From: Ruficoccus amylovorans
GTDB lineage: Bacteria; Verrucomicrobiota; Verrucomicrobiia; Opitutales; Cerasicoccaceae
DNA: 64,000 nt
Reading direction: 5' to 3'
NCBI RefSeq assembly: GCF_014230085.1
Contig: NZ_JACHVB010000012.1
Location: forward strand, 124,001-188,000
Shown here: one piece after another, positions 40,377 through 49,545 of the stretch
Layout of the letters: the number at the start of each line of letters is the position of its first letter
Position numbering within the stretch: position 1 is the stretch's first letter
Position numbers and translations under genes: made by a program
Notes under the pieces: model-generated
What the model was told of the DNA's origin: nothing
What the model saw: only the letters and a program-made list of their open reading frames with translations
Database searches by the model: none

Positions 40377-42200
40377 GTCTTGGATGAGGATGCGGAAGAA
40401 AAGGTCTTCGCCGGGGGCGTGCTGATAGGTGTAGATGTAGGCGTTGTCGGGGCCGCTGGGGCCGGAAGGCGTGGCCTCGGGGACGGCGGAGTAGGGGCCG
40501 CCGGGGGCGGTTGCCTTGAGAAGTGTGAAGGTCGCGCCGGGGCTTTCGTTCTCCGGGTCAAAGGTGATGCTGGTCAGGCCGCCGGGGCTGTGCGTAACGG
40601 TCTCGACGTTCAGGCGCAGGCGTCGCCAGTCCACTTTCACATTTTGCAGATTGGTCACGGTTACGGTGCGCGTTTGCACGGGGTAGCCCGGTGCAGTGAA
40701 GGTGACGGTATAGGTGCCGTCGCGGTACACCGGGACGGCGTAGCCGCCGCTGGTGGTGCTGATCGCGTAGTAAACACTGCCGTCCACATCAACGCGGACG
40801 CCGCCCGCACCCTCGCCGGTAGCGTAGGACTTGCCGCCGTCGGAATCGTCAAAGATGACGCCGGTGATGTAGGCGGTGTCCGCCTGCGGCTGACCGAAGT
40901 CCTGCGTCACGACCTGGGGGCCGGCGAGAGGGCCGGTTGTATTCAAAATCCCGATACCGGCCTCTTTGAAAAGCGGGTTGTGGAGGTTGAGCCTATGGCC
41001 GGGCGCGTCCTGCATGCCGTCATTGTCGTGGACCGTGCCGGCGTAGGCGGGGGCGTCATTGGCGTCGTCGCCCCAGTCCACCTCAAAGGCGGCGTGCCCG
41101 TGGGTGACGGAAAGCGCGTTGAGATAGATGTTTTCGCCGATGTAGGAAAAATCGTAGCCCTGGCGGGTGGCGCGGTCGCCGGGCGTGTCGCCGGGCTGGT
41201 TCGGAGCGGGCGCATCGGGGGAACTGGTGTGGTCCTGAAAGACATGGTCGCGCATGTCCTGCGTGTGCAGGCGGGCGGAGGCGAGGAGCTTTTTGTTAAA
41301 AGCGAGGGGCTGGACGTTGTTCTCCAGATCGGCGAACTCGACGATCATCTGCGGGATGCTGACGCCGAAGTGGTTCATGGCGGCAATGACATCGGGGTCG
41401 GTCGGGGCGGCCAGTCGCTGGGCTTCGGCGTTGGCGTCAGCACGGGCGCGGTTGATGAGTTCGAGGTAGTACTGTTCGTCGTCGCTGGGATCACCGATGG
41501 AGTAGGGGCGCTTGATGAAACTCGTGCCAACCTGGATGTTGTCAAAGAACCAGCCGACGAGAGGTTCGTGCTCGGGGGCGGTGAGTGGATAGTAGCTGCC
41601 GGTGCTTTCGTAAAGGAAGCGCAGGCGCACGGTTTCCCCGGCGTAGGGAGAGAGGTCGAGCTGTTGCAGGGAGGGGGATAGCTCGGTCTCGCCACCGCTG
41701 CCGGGAAGGCTGTAGAGCGTGACAGGCCAGGTGGCCCCGTCGTCGGTGGAGAGCTGGACGCGGGCGATCTGCGACTGAGTCGAGTAACGGAGCCAGCTTT
41801 CAAAAAAGAGCTTCATCCCGGCGGTGACGGCGACCGGGCTGGCCAGTGTCAGGCTCGAGTCGGTGCCGTCGCTGTGGAACAGGTGGAAGCTGTGTTCGCC
41901 TTCGAGCGCGATCAGATCCTGCACGACCTCGAAGCTCTCGCTGCTGATGTCGATACTGAAGCCCGTAGTGCCGCCCTCGGCATTCTCGGCCAGGGTGCTG
42001 GCGCTTTCGCCTGTGCTGGCGGCGCGGAAGCCGAACGAGGTGAGAAAGAACGTCTCCTCTTCCTGGTAGTGCAGCGGCAGCGCGGGGTCGGGGTAGGACA
42101 TGCGCCAGGCGGGCGGAGGCGCGCTCACCGGGGTGGCGAAGACTGCCGGGAAAGAGGCGGGCAGGATGCAGAAAGCCGTCAGCAGCGCTAGTTTTGTCAT
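40374..42200 (-). CDS. Secreted CAP/SCP-domain protein
   Basis: The 608-residue product begins with a signal peptide (MTKLALLTAFCILPASFPAVFA). An N-terminal jelly-roll-like domain (about 45-225: FFLTSFGFRA, LFFESWLRYSTQSQIARVQLS, VGWFFDNIQVG) is followed by a CAP domain of the SCP/PR1 type (about 240-420). The CAP domain carries YYLELINRARADANAEAQRL, ARLHTQDMRDHVFQDH, YIGENIYL and APGHRLNLHNPLFKEAGIG. A carboxypeptidase-regulatory-like beta domain comes next (ITGVIFDDSDGGKSYATGEGAGGV), then a small C-terminal domain. CAP proteins are exported and act in binding or hydrolysis; the target here is unknown. It is divergent from the DUF4139 gene, and its stop codon lies in a multi-hairpin module. 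Confidence 0.87.
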   Translation of the reverse strand: MTKLALLTAFCILPASFPAVFATPVSAPPPAWRMSYPDPALPLHYQEEETFFLTSFGFRAASTGESASTLAENAEGGTTGFSIDISSESFEVVQDLIALEGEHSFHLFHSDGTDSSLTLASPVAVTAGMKLFFESWLRYSTQSQIARVQLSTDDGATWPVTLYSLPGSGGETELSPSLQQLDLSPYAGETVRLRFLYESTGSYYPLTAPEHEPLVGWFFDNIQVGTSFIKRPYSIGDPSDDEQYYLELINRARADANAEAQRLAAPTDPDVIAAMNHFGVSIPQMIVEFADLENNVQPLAFNKKLLASARLHTQDMRDHVFQDHTSSPDAPAPNQPGDTPGDRATRQGYDFSYIGENIYLNALSVTHGHAAFEVDWGDDANDAPAYAGTVHDNDGMQDAPGHRLNLHNPLFKEAGIGILNTTGPLAGPQVVTQDFGQPQADTAYITGVIFDDSDGGKSYATGEGAGGVRVDVDGSVYYAISTTSGGYAVPVYRDGTYTVTFTAPGYPVQTRTVTVTNLQNVKVDWRRLRLNVETVTHSPGGLTSITFDPENESPGATFTLLKATAPGGPYSAVPEATPSGPSGPDNAYIYTYQHAPGEDLFFRILIQD

Positions 42201-42321
42201 AATTAGAGTTTGAGGTTCTTAGGCGGGGCGGCTGGGCGGTGCAAGCCTTCGGCGGGCATGACAAAACTTTTACAGCTTTTGGGTTTCACGCTGAGAACCG
42301 ATTCCGTTATAAACTGTCACT

Positions 42322-43989
42322 ATGCCGATGACCCGACTATCCCCCTTCTTGTTCGCCGCTCTGGCGGCACCGTTCTCACTGCCTGCCGCGCAGGAGCAAG
42401 TCCTCGATTCGCACCTCAACGCGGTTACGGTTTACACCGACCGGGCCGAGGTCGTCCGCCAGGCCGGGCTCAAGCTCGACCCCGGCGTCCACACGCTGAT
42501 CTTTACCGATCTGCCCGCGCAGACCGACGCCGGGAGCCTTCAGGTGGACGGCACTGGCGGCTTCACTTTGCAGGACGTACGCTTTGAGACGCGGCAGCTC
42601 ACCGACCTGCCCGAAGGGCGGCTCAAGGAGCTGACCGACGAACTGCAAAAAGCCGACACCCAGGCCAAGGCGCTCGGGATGACGGCCACCCGCCTGAAGG
42701 ACCGTCGTGCCGCGCTGGAGGCGGTGCTGGCCCGCGTCACCGCCACGCCCAAGGACAGTAGTGCCCCCGCGCCGATGGATGCCGTGCAGTGGACCGAGAT
42801 GCTGACTTTTTATAACACGCAGTTGGAAAAGATCGACCAGTCCACGATGGAGAACGACGCCGCGCTCCAGCAGGTCAGTGAAATCCAGAACCGCCTGCGC
42901 CGCGAGATTTCCCAGCTCAACGCCAACGCCCGCAAGCAGAGCAACGTGGCCAAGGTGGTGGTTTCACTCGACCGCTCCTCGGAGGTCGTCGTTGAGTTGA
43001 CGAGCATCGTCTATGGCCCGCGCTGGACCCCCAGCTACGACATCCGCGCCAACACCACGGACAAGCAGGTGACGCTCGCCAGCTACGGCAGCGTGACCCA
43101 GAACACCGGCGAGGACTGGACCGATGTGCGTCTGAGCCTCTCGACCGCGCAGCCGCAGGTCGGCGGACGCGAGCCTGAGTTGAACCCGTGGTTCGTCAAT
43201 GTGTTCAAGCCGATGCCGGTCGAGCCGCCCTTTGCCTATGAATCCGCCCGCGCCAAGCAGGCTCGCCCGGCGATGGCCAGCGGCCTTACCAACGAGATCA
43301 TGGCCGATTCGTTCGTCGCCTCGGCTCCGATGCAGGTGCAGGAGGCGACCGTGCAGAGCGGAGCGACTGCCGTGGTGTATCAGATTCCCAATACAGCCTC
43401 CATCCCCAGCGACAACCAGCCGGTGCGCGTGTCCATCACCACGCAGAGCTTCCCGGGCGAGTTCCGCTACTCGGCCGTGCCGAAGCTCTCTCCGCACGTT
43501 TACCTGAAGACGAAAGTCACCAACGCCAGCGAATACGCCTTCCTGCCGGGGCCGGGGAATATCTACCTCGACGGCAGCTTCGTGGGTCAGTCCGCGCTCG
43601 ATCTGGTGCCGCCGGGACAGGAGTTCTGGACGTGGCTCGGGATCGACCAGGGCGTGACGGTCGAGCGCAAGCTCCTCGACCGCAAGGAGGGCGAAGCCGG
43701 GTTCTTCGGCGGGAGCAAAAGCATGACCTGGCGCTACGAGTTCGAGATCAAGAACAACAAGCAGACGCCGATCACGCTCTCGGTCTGGGACCAGATCCCC
43801 GTCTCGGAAAACGACGACATCGCCGTCGAGCTGATCCAGCCGAAGTATTCCGCCGACACCGCCTCGCTGAAGATGACTTCGCAGAAATTCATCGAGTGGA
43901 TCTACAACCTCAACCCCGGCCAGGAGGTCAAGACGCCCTTCGAGTTCAGCGTCACCTGGCCCGAAGACGTGCAGGTCTCGGGGCTCTAA
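42322..43989 (+). CDS. MuiA-like protein with DUF4140 and DUF4139 domains
   Basis: The 555-residue product has a signal peptide (LSPFLFAALAAPFSLPAA). The N-terminal DUF4140 region (LNAVTVYTDRAEVVRQAGLKLDPGVHTLIFTDLP) is followed by a coiled coil (about 95-215), then the DUF4139 domain (VELTSIVYGPRWTPSYDIRAN, GSVTQNTGEDWTDVRLSLST) through to the C-terminus (IEWIYNLNPGQEVKTPFEFSVTWP). The family includes the bacterial mucoidy inhibitor MuiA and eukaryotic F37C4.5-like proteins; the biochemical role is unknown. It stands alone with a terminator at 44053. Confidence 0.88.
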   Translation: MPMTRLSPFLFAALAAPFSLPAAQEQVLDSHLNAVTVYTDRAEVVRQAGLKLDPGVHTLIFTDLPAQTDAGSLQVDGTGGFTLQDVRFETRQLTDLPEGRLKELTDELQKADTQAKALGMTATRLKDRRAALEAVLARVTATPKDSSAPAPMDAVQWTEMLTFYNTQLEKIDQSTMENDAALQQVSEIQNRLRREISQLNANARKQSNVAKVVVSLDRSSEVVVELTSIVYGPRWTPSYDIRANTTDKQVTLASYGSVTQNTGEDWTDVRLSLSTAQPQVGGREPELNPWFVNVFKPMPVEPPFAYESARAKQARPAMASGLTNEIMADSFVASAPMQVQEATVQSGATAVVYQIPNTASIPSDNQPVRVSITTQSFPGEFRYSAVPKLSPHVYLKTKVTNASEYAFLPGPGNIYLDGSFVGQSALDLVPPGQEFWTWLGIDQGVTVERKLLDRKEGEAGFFGGSKSMTWRYEFEIKNNKQTPITLSVWDQIPVSENDDIAVELIQPKYSADTASLKMTSQKFIEWIYNLNPGQEVKTPFEFSVTWPEDVQVSGL

Positions 43990-44052
43990 ATAAGAGGCCG
44001 CGAGGGGCGCATCAACCGTCCTGGGTGGCTCCGGTTGTTTCCGTTTTTCTCA

Positions 44053-44083
44053 AGCCGTCCGGTTCCCGCCGGGCGGCTTTTTC
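44053..44083 (+). terminator. Terminator after the DUF4139 gene
   Basis: AGCCGTCCGG pairs with CCGGGCGGCT across a six-base loop and is followed by Ts. The 143 bp from here to metK holds no gene, and I recognise no SAM-riboswitch class in it. Confidence 0.85.
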
Positions 44084-44226
44084 GTGCCGGAGGGAACACT
44101 TTTTGCCGGGCCGTTACGAAGGTCAACGCGGGTCTTGTTATTGAAACTAAGTCTCATATCAATAAATCTGGATGTTTTGATGATTTGACTTGCGGGCGCT
44201 GTGAGATTGTGCAGATTTAGCGGCTT

Positions 44227-45414
44227 ATGAACAAAAGTTTCATCTTCTCCTCTGAATCGGTGGGCGAAGGCCATCCGGACAAAGTTGCCGACTATATCTC
44301 TGACAGCATCCTCGACGCTTGCCTCAAGGACGACCCCAAGAGCCGCGTTGCCTGCGAAACCCTCGTCAAGAGCAACTGCGTGTTCGTCGCCGGAGAAATC
44401 ACCACCAACTCGAAGTTCAACTACGAGCAGGTCGTGCGTGACGCCATCCGCGACATCGGCTACATCGATGCCAAGGACGACGCCGTTTTTCACGCCGACG
44501 AAGTTTTCATTTCCAACTGCCTGACCACCCAGTCCCCCGACATCAAGCAGGGCGTTGACGCCGCTGCGGCCGATGGCAAGGACACTGCCGAGCAGGGCGC
44601 CGGGGACCAGGGGATCATGTTCGGCTACGCCTGCAATCAGACCGAGGAGCTGATGCCCGCCCCGATCATGTTCGCGCACCGTCTGCTGCGCGAGATGGCC
44701 TACCAGCGCAAGGAAGTCGGCGTCGAGTGGCTCCGCCCCGACGTGAAGAGCCAGGTCGCCGTTGAATACGTGGACGGTGAGATCAAGGGCATCCGCAATG
44801 TCGTCATTTCCACGCAGCACATCGAGGACGTGAAGCACAGCACGATCCGCGAGTTTTGCATCGACGAGGTCATCCGCAAGGTGCTCCCGGCTGAGCTGAT
44901 CACGGACGAAACCGAGTTTCTCATCAACCCGACGGGCAAGTTCGTCGTCGGCGGCCCGCAGGGCGACGCCGGCCTGACCGGGCGCAAGATCATCGTCGAT
45001 ACCTACGGCGGTTGGGCTCGCCACGGTGGCGGCGCCTTCTCCGGCAAGGACCCCTCGAAGGTTGACCGCTCCGCCGCGTACTTCTGCCGTTGGGTGGCCA
45101 AGAACATCGTCGCCGCCGGACTGGCCGACGAGTGCGAGCTCCAGGTCGCCTACGCCATCGGTTATCCGTACCCGACGAGCATCCACGTGGACACCTTTGG
45201 CACGGCCAAGGATGGCCTCTCTGACGCGGAAATCTCCGCCGCCGCGCAGCGGGTTTTCTCCTTCAAGCCTGCCGATATCGTTGGCCAGCTCAACCTGCTC
45301 CAGCCGATTTACCGCCAGTCCACCAACTACGGCCACTTCGCCAAGGCGGACCTGCCCTGGGAAAGCACCGCCCGCGCCGCCGAACTCAAGGCCGCTCTCG
45401 GCGCCGCCGTTTAA
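44227..45414 (+). CDS. metK: S-adenosylmethionine synthetase
   Basis: MetK makes S-adenosylmethionine from methionine and ATP. At 395 residues it has the normal length. Signatures are [20 protein letters not shown] (N-terminal ATP/metal site), [16 protein letters not shown] and the P-loop-like [19 protein letters not shown], with the catalytic [10 protein letters not shown] context. With ahcY downstream it forms the methyl cycle pair (SAM formation and S-adenosylhomocysteine removal). A GxxExxY cassette has been inserted between the two genes, starting 9 bp after the metK stop. Confidence 0.97.
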   Translation: MNKSFIFSSESVGEGHPDKVADYISDSILDACLKDDPKSRVACETLVKSNCVFVAGEITTNSKFNYEQVVRDAIRDIGYIDAKDDAVFHADEVFISNCLTTQSPDIKQGVDAAAADGKDTAEQGAGDQGIMFGYACNQTEELMPAPIMFAHRLLREMAYQRKEVGVEWLRPDVKSQVAVEYVDGEIKGIRNVVISTQHIEDVKHSTIREFCIDEVIRKVLPAELITDETEFLINPTGKFVVGGPQGDAGLTGRKIIVDTYGGWARHGGGAFSGKDPSKVDRSAAYFCRWVAKNIVAAGLADECELQVAYAIGYPYPTSIHVDTFGTAKDGLSDAEISAAAQRVFSFKPADIVGQLNLLQPIYRQSTNYGHFAKADLPWESTARAAELKAALGAAV

Positions 45415-45423
45415 GGGGGGAAA

Positions 45424-45872
45424 TTGCCCGCGAAGCTACGCGAAGGAACGCGAAGATGAGCGAAGTGATCTTTAAGCAGGAATGCTACGAGATCATTGGG
45501 GCTTGTATGAGGGTTCATTCCGCGATGGGGAGCGGCTTTTTGGAAAGAGTTTATCAGGAATGTCTGCGGATTGAGTTTGATCAGACCGGGATACCGTTCA
45601 GGGAACAGGCACCTATCGCCATTCACTACCGGGGGCGCCAACTGGAAAGCCAATACTTTGCAGACTTTCTCCTCTATAACTCGATTCTCCTGGAAATTAA
45701 ATCGCTGAAATCACTCTTGGCGGAACATGAAGCTCAACTGCTCAATTACCTTTCCGCCACCCGGCTTCCGCTCGGACTGCTGGTTAATTTCGGCTCCCTC
45801 GGCAAACTAGAATACAAACGCTTAGCACACTCCCGCTGACCTTCGCGCCTCTTCGCGTGTCTTCGCGGGCAA
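45424..45872. mobile_element. Family B inverted-repeat cassette carrying a GxxExxY gene
   Basis: The outer arms at 45424-45455 and 45840-45872 are inverted copies. Both start TTGCCCGCGAAG and continue as octamers CGCGAAGR separated by two bases. The enclosed gene starts at the inner edge of the left arm and its stop codon abuts the right arm, so the cassette is a gene plus its two arms with nothing else. It lies between metK and ahcY, which would otherwise be adjacent. The gene is visibly more AT-rich than its neighbours. No target-site duplication can be called with confidence. Mobility is inferred from structure. Confidence 0.7.
45456..45839 (+). CDS. GxxExxY protein
   Basis: The 127-residue product has the family signature GSGFLERVYQECL (G-x-x-E-x-x-Y) near residue 26, followed by REQAPIAIHYRGRQLESQYFADFLLYNSILLEIKS, which resembles the catalytic core strand pattern of PD-(D/E)XK nucleases (D in FADFLL, E-x-K in LEIKS). 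The family is common in Verrucomicrobia and Bacteroidetes, often in several copies per genome, and its function is unknown. Base composition is lower in GC than metK and ahcY on either side. The ATG lies in the last unit of the left inverted-repeat arm. Confidence 0.9.
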   Translation: MSEVIFKQECYEIIGACMRVHSAMGSGFLERVYQECLRIEFDQTGIPFREQAPIAIHYRGRQLESQYFADFLLYNSILLEIKSLKSLLAEHEAQLLNYLSATRLPLGLLVNFGSLGKLEYKRLAHSR

Positions 45873-45886
45873 CTTAATTAAAGATC

Positions 45887-47326
45887 ATGTCTACAGATAC
45901 ACTGACCACGACCGACTACAAGGTGAAGGACATCTCGCTGGCCGACTTCGGCCGCAAGGAGGTCGAGATCGCCCAGTTTGAAATGCCCGGCCTCATGGCC
46001 ACCCGCGAGAAGTATGCGGCGGAAAAGCCCCTCGATGGCATCCGCATCATGGGCTCGCTGCACATGACGATCCAGACCGCCGTGCTGATCGAGACCCTTC
46101 AGGCTCTCGGCGCCGACGTGCGCTGGTGCTCGTGCAACATCTTCTCCACCCAGGACCACGCCGCCGCCTACGTGGCGAAGAACCTCGGCATCCCGGTCTT
46201 CGCCTGGAAGGGCGAGACGCTGGAGGAGTACTGGTGGTGCACCTATCAGGCGCTGACCTGGCCGGACGGCAAGGGCCCGCAACTGATCGTTGACGACGGC
46301 GGCGACGCCACGCTCCTGATCCACAAGGGCTACGAACTCGAAAACGGCTCCGACTGGGTCGAAGGCGAATCCTCCAGCCACGAGGAGAAGGTCATCAAGG
46401 ACCTGCTCAAGCAGGTCAAGGGTGAGTCCCCGACCCGCTGGCACGAAGTGGTCAAGGAGTGGAAGGGCGTCTCCGAGGAAACCACGACCGGCGTGCACCG
46501 TCTCTACGAGATGCACAAGAAGGGCTCGCTGCTGATCCCCGCGATCAACGTGAACGACTCCGTCACCAAGTCCAAGTTTGACAACCTCTACGGCTGCCGC
46601 GAATCCCTCATCGATGGCATCAAGCGTGCCACTGACGTGATGATCTCCGGCAAGGTCGCGGTCATCTGCGGCTACGGCGACGTGGGCAAGGGCTGCGCCC
46701 AGGCCATGCGCGCCCAGGGTGCGAACGTCGTGGTGACCGAAGTTGACCCGATCTGCGCGCTCCAGGCCGCGATGGAAGGCTTCCGCGTGCTGACGGTCGA
46801 GGACACCCTCGGCTTCGGCGATATCTACGTTACCACCACGGGTAACAAGGACATCATCACCGCCGCCCACATGGCGAAGATGAAGGACCAGGCCATCGTC
46901 TGCAATATTGGCCACTTTGACAACGAGATCCAGGTGGACCAGTTGGCGAAGCTCCCCGGCGTGCAGGTCGAAGAGATCAAGCCCGACCACATGGGCGCGG
47001 TGGACAAGTACACCTTCGAGAACGGCAACAGCATTTACCTGCTGGCCAAGGGCCGTCTGGTCAACCTCGGTTGCGCCACGGGTCACCCCTCGTTTGTGAT
47101 GTCCAACAGCTTCACCAACCAGGTGCTGGCCCAGGTCGAGCTGTGGAAGAAGCGCGAGACCTATAAGCCCGGCGTTTACATCCTGCCCAAGCACCTCGAC
47201 GAGGAAGTCGCCCGCCTGCACCTGCAAAAGATCGGCTGCAAGCTGACCAAGCTCTCGCAGACCCAGGCCGACTACATCGGTGTTCAGGTCGAAGGCCCCT
47301 ACAAGCCCGACCACTACCGCTACTAG
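45887..47326 (+). CDS. ahcY: Adenosylhomocysteinase
   Basis: AhcY hydrolyses S-adenosylhomocysteine to adenosine and homocysteine using bound NAD. The 479-residue length matches the longer bacterial form. Signatures are [34 protein letters not shown], the NAD-binding [29 protein letters not shown] and the C-terminal KPDHYRY. It follows metK functionally; the GxxExxY cassette ends 14 bp before its ATG, so its promoter or transcript now passes through or starts within that cassette. Confidence 0.97.
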   Translation: MSTDTLTTTDYKVKDISLADFGRKEVEIAQFEMPGLMATREKYAAEKPLDGIRIMGSLHMTIQTAVLIETLQALGADVRWCSCNIFSTQDHAAAYVAKNLGIPVFAWKGETLEEYWWCTYQALTWPDGKGPQLIVDDGGDATLLIHKGYELENGSDWVEGESSSHEEKVIKDLLKQVKGESPTRWHEVVKEWKGVSEETTTGVHRLYEMHKKGSLLIPAINVNDSVTKSKFDNLYGCRESLIDGIKRATDVMISGKVAVICGYGDVGKGCAQAMRAQGANVVVTEVDPICALQAAMEGFRVLTVEDTLGFGDIYVTTTGNKDIITAAHMAKMKDQAIVCNIGHFDNEIQVDQLAKLPGVQVEEIKPDHMGAVDKYTFENGNSIYLLAKGRLVNLGCATGHPSFVMSNSFTNQVLAQVELWKKRETYKPGVYILPKHLDEEVARLHLQKIGCKLTKLSQTQADYIGVQVEGPYKPDHYRY

Positions 47327-47388
47327 GCGGGTCGCATTCTTCGGGGTGATTCATTCACTCCCGAAGAGCCGAATTCCATATACATTTC

Positions 47389-47420
47389 AAAGTGCGCCAG
47401 TTTGCTGGCGCACTTTTTTT
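47389..47420 (+). terminator. Terminator of ahcY
   Basis: AAAGTGCGCCAG and CTGGCGCACTTT pair around TTTG and are followed by a T-run. Confidence 0.9.
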
Positions 47421-47478
47421 GTTTTAACCGAAGGCGTTTTTAACCCAAGCTGGGGTGACCTTCCGCAACGGGGCAGTC

Positions 47479-48129
47479 ATGTTTGCAATAAGAAAGCGAA
47501 TCCTCATCAAGTGGGGTGGTCTGGTGGCCGCGCTGTTGGTATTGGCCGGGGCGCTGTGGTTTTTCTGGCCGCGCCCGTGCACGTACCGCGACTTTGACCC
47601 GCGCGAGATGGCGCGGCTGGAGACGAAGATGTGGCAGGCCTATTACGCGAAGGATTACGTGGACTTGGGGGCCGGGCTTTGGCGGACGGTTCGCACGCAG
47701 TTCGGGTGCTCGCCGTGGGTGGATACCCGGATCGCCTACTACGGGGTGCAGGCTGCCCGCGTTTTCCAGAAATCCACCAGCCGGGAAAAGGCCGAACTGG
47801 CCCTGCCGTATCTGGTGGACTATTACCGGGTGATCTCGGACTCCTTTGATAACAGTTTCGACTACGAGGAGGCCGCCCGGCTGGAGCTTGAGTGGTGGCA
47901 GCTTCGGCGGGAAAAGGCTACCGGGGACGAAGTCGCCGCCGTGCTCGCCCGGCTGTATGCGCTGCTCAACGACCAGCCGGTGGACGATATGCTCCCGGCG
48001 GCGCAACTGCGGGTGACGGCGATGCGCTACCGTGATGACCGTCGCGACACCGGGCTTAGCCCGGAGGAGTGGGATACGCTGGAGGAGCAGTTGTACGCCT
48101 CTTACCACAGCTTGCAGGCGACGTTGTAA
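47479..48129 (+). CDS. Membrane-anchored protein of unknown function
   Basis: The ATG at 47479 (MFAIRKRILIKWGGLVAALL) gives 216 residues. A basic N-terminus and one hydrophobic helix (about 12-31) anchor a helical domain rich in Trp and Tyr (MWQAYYAKDYVDLGAGLWRTVRTQFG; EEAARLELEWWQLRREKATGDEV). The pattern suggests an alpha-helical repeat or a heme-free four-helix bundle outside the membrane, but I recognise no family. It stands alone between the ahcY terminator and the nitroreductase gene. Confidence 0.75.
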   Translation: MFAIRKRILIKWGGLVAALLVLAGALWFFWPRPCTYRDFDPREMARLETKMWQAYYAKDYVDLGAGLWRTVRTQFGCSPWVDTRIAYYGVQAARVFQKSTSREKAELALPYLVDYYRVISDSFDNSFDYEEAARLELEWWQLRREKATGDEVAAVLARLYALLNDQPVDDMLPAAQLRVTAMRYRDDRRDTGLSPEEWDTLEEQLYASYHSLQATL

Positions 48130-48272
48130 GCTTCGGGGCGGGGGAGGTTTCGCACTTGGAAAGGGGGTGCCGGTGTTGTTGTGGAGGCGACGGCGTTGTT
48201 GCCGCAAAATGCGAGGCCCGGCTTGCCGGAGGGTGGATTTTGCTATAAGCTGGGCGTTTTCTTTTACACGAA

Positions 48273-48902
48273 ATGGAAAACAGTACCGCCACCAGTCCCC
48301 TGGACACCTTTACCGCCATCCGCGAACGCCGCTCGGTCAAGCTCTACGACCCGGAGTTTGTCATGCCGCAGCAGGACATCGACCGCCTGCTGGAGCTGGC
48401 TACTCTCTCGCCGACCTCGTTCAACATCCAGAACTGGCGCTTCGTCGTGATCCGCGACAAGGAACTGCGCGAGCAACTGTGCGCGGCGGCCTGGAACCAG
48501 GCGCAGGTGCGTGAAGCCTCCGCGCTCATTATGGTCTGCGCCGACCTCAACGCCTGGGGCCTGCGGACCGAGCGCTACTGGGCCAATGCTCCCGAAGAGA
48601 CCCGCAAGATGCTGGTCGGGATGATCCACCAGTTTTACAAGGACGACAAGCAGCTCCAGCGCGACGAGGCGCTGCGCTCCTCCGGCATGGCCGCGCAGAC
48701 GATCATGGTCGCCGCCAAGGCCATGGGCTACGACACCTGCCCGATGATCGGCTTCGACATGGAGACGGTCTCCCGGCTGATCAAGCTGCCGAAGGACCAC
48801 GTCATCGGTATGATGATCGCCGTCGGCAAGGCCGTCCAGCCCGCCCGCCCGCGCGGCGGCCAGCTCCCGCTCGACGAGATCGTGTTCGAGGACACGTTTT
48901 AA
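48273..48902 (+). CDS. Nitroreductase-family FMN oxidoreductase
   Basis: The 209-residue product has the FMN-binding start AIRERRSVKLYDPEFVMP, the LSPTSFNIQNWRFVVIRD segment that contacts the flavin phosphate, SGMAAQTIMVAAKAMGYDTCPMIGFD in the middle, and the C-terminal GMMIAVGKAVQPARPRGGQLP. It should be a dimeric flavoprotein reducing nitro compounds, quinones or similar acceptors with NAD(P)H; the physiological substrate is unknown. It stands alone and is followed by a family A repeat. Confidence 0.9.
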   Translation: MENSTATSPLDTFTAIRERRSVKLYDPEFVMPQQDIDRLLELATLSPTSFNIQNWRFVVIRDKELREQLCAAAWNQAQVREASALIMVCADLNAWGLRTERYWANAPEETRKMLVGMIHQFYKDDKQLQRDEALRSSGMAAQTIMVAAKAMGYDTCPMIGFDMETVSRLIKLPKDHVIGMMIAVGKAVQPARPRGGQLPLDEIVFEDTF

Positions 48903-48919
48903 GAGCTTTTGTGAGATCC

Positions 48920-49023
48920 GGCTGCCACGAAGGGCAAATGGTTAAATGGCTGATTGCTAATTGTTGGATGTAGAATCCGGAAAATAACAATTAGCCCTTA
49001 TATCCTTTTAACGGTAGCGACCT
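48920..49023 (-). repeat. Family A palindromic repeat, copy 4 (shortened)
   Basis: It has GGCTGCCACGAA, ATGGTTAA, ATGGCTGA, CTAATTGTTGGATG and a right arm AACAATTAGCC, in the same orientation as copy 2. The ends are more diverged than in copies 1-3. It lies between two convergent genes. Confidence 0.75.
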
Positions 49024-49067
49024 CTCGTCTTTGAGCATTCGAGGAGGGAAGTTTGCCCCTCTCTTGT

Positions 49068-49098
49068 GCCCGGTGCGTTATGCGCCGGGCTTTTTTTT
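49068..49098 (+). terminator. Terminator overlapping the stop codon of the leftward gene
   Basis: GCCCGGTGC (49068-49076) pairs with GCGCCGGGC (49082-49090) with one wobble, followed by eight Ts on the plus strand. The loop contains the TAA stop of the minus-strand gene at 49078, so the last coding bases double as a terminator for rightward transcripts. Confidence 0.82.
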
Positions 49099-49446
49099 GC
49101 GCTTTCGGGGCTTGGGGACGACGCCGAAGCGCGGGTCTTCGGCCAGGAGGTACTCGACGATGCGCCCGGCCACGGTCTCGAAGGCGTCGTCTTCGGCGTG
49201 CAGCATGAGCCATTTGGGCAGGACGGGGTGGTTCGTCAGCATAGGGAATTCTGCTACGATGGCGGCGTGCTGGTCGCGCTCGGCGGGCACGAGAAAGGCG
49301 TTCCAGGGGTCTTCGCCCTCGGCCAGCACGGCGACGATTTTACCCCGGTAGTAGCAGCCGAGGCAGCCGAACATGTGCTTGCGCTCGTAGCCGGGGCGTT
49401 CGGCCAGGGGCTCCATCAGGTACTCGTAGGGGTGTCGCCGGGACAT
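49078..49446 (-). CDS. Conserved protein of unknown function (TfoX-like size)
   Basis: The ATG at 49446 (MSRRHPYEYLMEPLAERPGY) gives 122 residues; the frame continues upstream across obgE but that part is the antisense of obgE. Conserved-looking features are RKHMFGCLGCYYRGKIVAVLAEG, PWNAFLVPAERDQHAAI, HPVLPKWLMLHAEDD and a basic C-terminal tail (PKPRKRKKKPGA). The MFGC start and small alpha-beta layout recall TfoX N-terminal domains, but the match is weak. It is divergent from obgE by 99 bp. Confidence 0.7.
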   Translation of the reverse strand: MSRRHPYEYLMEPLAERPGYERKHMFGCLGCYYRGKIVAVLAEGEDPWNAFLVPAERDQHAAIVAEFPMLTNHPVLPKWLMLHAEDDAFETVAGRIVEYLLAEDPRFGVVPKPRKRKKKPGA

Positions 49447-49545
49447 GGAAGCAGGGTAGTTTCGGCGAAAAAACCGGCAAGCCCGAAGCTCAGCCCTTGC
49501 TTTGGCCCTTGACCCGCCGCCCCCGAGCGCAGACAAATCAGCGGC

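Noticed and set aside
40200-41681. Plus-strand frame of 493 codons opposite the CAP gene
   Set aside because: It is antisense to a protein with signal peptide and recognisable CAP motifs, so it is a shadow.
44083-44226. SAM riboswitch before metK
   Set aside because: No conserved core of the SAM-I, SAM-II, SMK or SAM-V classes was found in the 143-bp leader.
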